From NCBI GenBank assembly GCA_025350445.1, contig JANXXV010000795.1:1-6570 (forward strand): a stretch of DNA of 6,570 bases, in the 5' to 3' direction. The notes under the pieces were generated by a model. It saw nothing but the letters and a program-made list of their open reading frames with translations. It made no database searches and was not told the DNA's origin. A program made the translations under genes and the position numbers. Shown here piece by piece: positions 5,954-6,570 of this stretch. Source of the stretch: Bryobacteraceae bacterium. Lineage in GTDB: Bacteria; Acidobacteriota; Terriglobia; Bryobacterales; Bryobacteraceae. How positions within the stretch are numbered: the first letter of the stretch is position 1; every line of letters starts with the position of its first letter.

Positions 5954-6260
5954 AATTCCTCATAGACTTCGTCGGAGCGGAAGTGTGCGCAATGGGCTCC
6001 AACTGGAGTCCAAATTCCCGAATTGCCCTCAGCTTGGTTGTGGTTTTGGGTTCACGCAACAGAATCTCTTGCATTCAAAGTGGCTGTAGCCGCTTGCCGC
6101 TGGAGAGTACGTACTTTATTCGCGCCGTATTCAGGGTGGGGGCGTCGACATTGAGGCAGCAATAACGAACTCACCTAACTTGGAGTTAGAAATAACTTTG
6201 GGATCGTGGCTCCCAATCCGCTACCCGCTTCTCACAATTCCTGGAATTCAGCTGTCCTGA
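5954..6260. other. Gene-free spacer between tRNA-Ala and the recombinase remnant
   Basis: I find no supportable coding sequence in these 307 bases; open frames here are short and lack family-like composition. The stretch looks less GC-rich than the flanking genes. Small inverted repeats are present: GGGCTCC / GGAGTCC around AACT (5994-6011, one G-U pair), 41 bases past the tRNA and without a following T run, so only a weak terminator candidate; and CTAACT / AGTTAG (6175-6189), partly overlapping a second small stem (6184-6197). No second copy of the tRNA 3' end was seen by eye. Confidence 0.6.
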
Positions 6261-6570
6261 ACCGGCGCCCGAGTCATACGGCCGGACATCAGCGCCGGTG
6301 GCAGGGTTTCGGCTGACAGGCAAGCGGAACACAAGGTTTCTTTGGATGCCCAGGAGGCGAAGATCCGGGCGATGGCAATAGTGCAGGGCGTGTCGCTGTT
6401 AGAGGTCATCGTCGACGGTGGGGAGTCGGCCAAGAGCTTAAACCGGCCCGGCCTGCGACGTCTGCTTACGTTTGTCAACAGCGGCACTGTGCACAGCGGC
6501 ATTGTGCAGTCCGTCATGGTTGCGAAGCTTGACTGCTTGACACGCATCGTGAAAGACCTGTGCGGCATGC
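6261..6570 (+). pseudogene. Decayed serine recombinase (resolvase/invertase family) fragment, 3' end outside the window
   Basis: Reading from 6261, right after an in-frame TGA at 6258-6260, the frame gives a clear resolvase catalytic domain: RVSADRQAEHKVSLDAQE, AKIRAMAIVQGV, LLEVIVDGGESAKSLNRPGL, then VMVAKLDCLTRIVKDL. The catalytic Ser is at 6309-6311 in RVS, and the Arg of RPG (6444-6446) matches the conserved active-site Arg. Several lesions indicate decay. No ATG, GTG or TTG lies in frame between the stop and the catalytic Ser. The hydrophobic first strand expected before RVS is replaced by PDISAGG. The canonical LDRLTR reads LDCLTR, losing a catalytic Arg by one apparent C-to-T change (6534-6536). 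A 15-base in-frame duplication adds five residues at 6478-6507. The part beyond 6570 is unseen, so the DNA-binding region cannot be judged. The family excises, inverts or integrates DNA; this copy is probably inactive. Confidence 0.75.
6478..6507 (+). repeat. 15-bp tandem duplication inside the recombinase remnant
   Basis: ACAGCGGCACTGTGC (6478-6492) is followed at once by ACAGCGGCATTGTGC (6493-6507), differing at one base. It adds five residues between the RPGL helix region and the VMVAKLD strand, where related recombinases have a compact link such as G-x-V-Q-x-V-I-V-A-K-L-D. This is consistent with slippage in a gene no longer under selection. Confidence 0.9.

Noticed and set aside
5853..6074. 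73-codon minus-strand frame with LNGFEPLTSSM
   Set aside because: This is the familiar spurious translation of the antisense strand of a tRNA gene; tRNA-Ala occupies 5878-5953.
6248..6568. 106-codon minus-strand open frame at the right edge
   Set aside because: The plus strand of the same bases encodes recognisable resolvase motifs; the minus translation is Ser/Thr/Met-rich with no family resemblance.

Overview
The window looks like chromosomal DNA of a GC-rich soil-type bacterium, most probably an Acidobacteriota member of the Bryobacterales / Solibacter type. The evidence is the pairing of a C-x-P-x-R sulfatase with a Gfo/Idh/MocA-like 'putative oxidoreductase C-terminal domain' protein, a secreted C-type-lectin-like protein of a kind I associate with this phylum, and the recombinase remnant at the right edge. 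The lineage is inferred from recalled family distributions; no 16S or marker gene is present.

Layout from left to right. Positions 22-1584 (+) hold a complete aerobic FAD-dependent glycerol-3-phosphate dehydrogenase (glpD). A convergent spacer at 1585-1809 carries a possible terminator hairpin and two abutting perfect GC-rich hairpins (REP-like or bidirectional terminator). Positions 4532-1810 (-) hold a two-gene operon, oxidoreductase then sulfatase, joined by a 4-base ATGA overlap. A 63-base divergent spacer separates it from a secreted, probably lectin-like protein at 4596-5252 (+). That gene meets an HD-domain phosphohydrolase-like gene (5818-5249, -) tail to tail; the two share the palindrome TTAA for their stop codons. 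Upstream of the HD gene is a perfect 24-bp tandem repeat (5819-5866) followed by tRNA-Ala(GGC) at 5878-5953 (+). The last 600 bases are an apparently gene-free spacer and then the decayed 5' part of a serine recombinase gene (6261-6570, +), which runs off the window.

How the genes fit together. glpD serves glycerol or glycerophospholipid use and electron entry to the respiratory chain. The oxidoreductase-sulfatase pair most likely acts on sulfated or otherwise modified sugars, although both proteins have unusually short export signals. The lectin-like protein, HD protein and tRNA are independent transcription units. The recombinase remnant near a tRNA gene suggests the right side was once the edge of a mobile element. 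I found no convincing new multi-gene system. The most curious local structure is the 24-bp repeat, which on one strand builds a two-copy Shine-Dalgarno/ATG leader ORF that ends in ATGA at the HD gene start, and on the other strand places extended -10-like sites before the tRNA.
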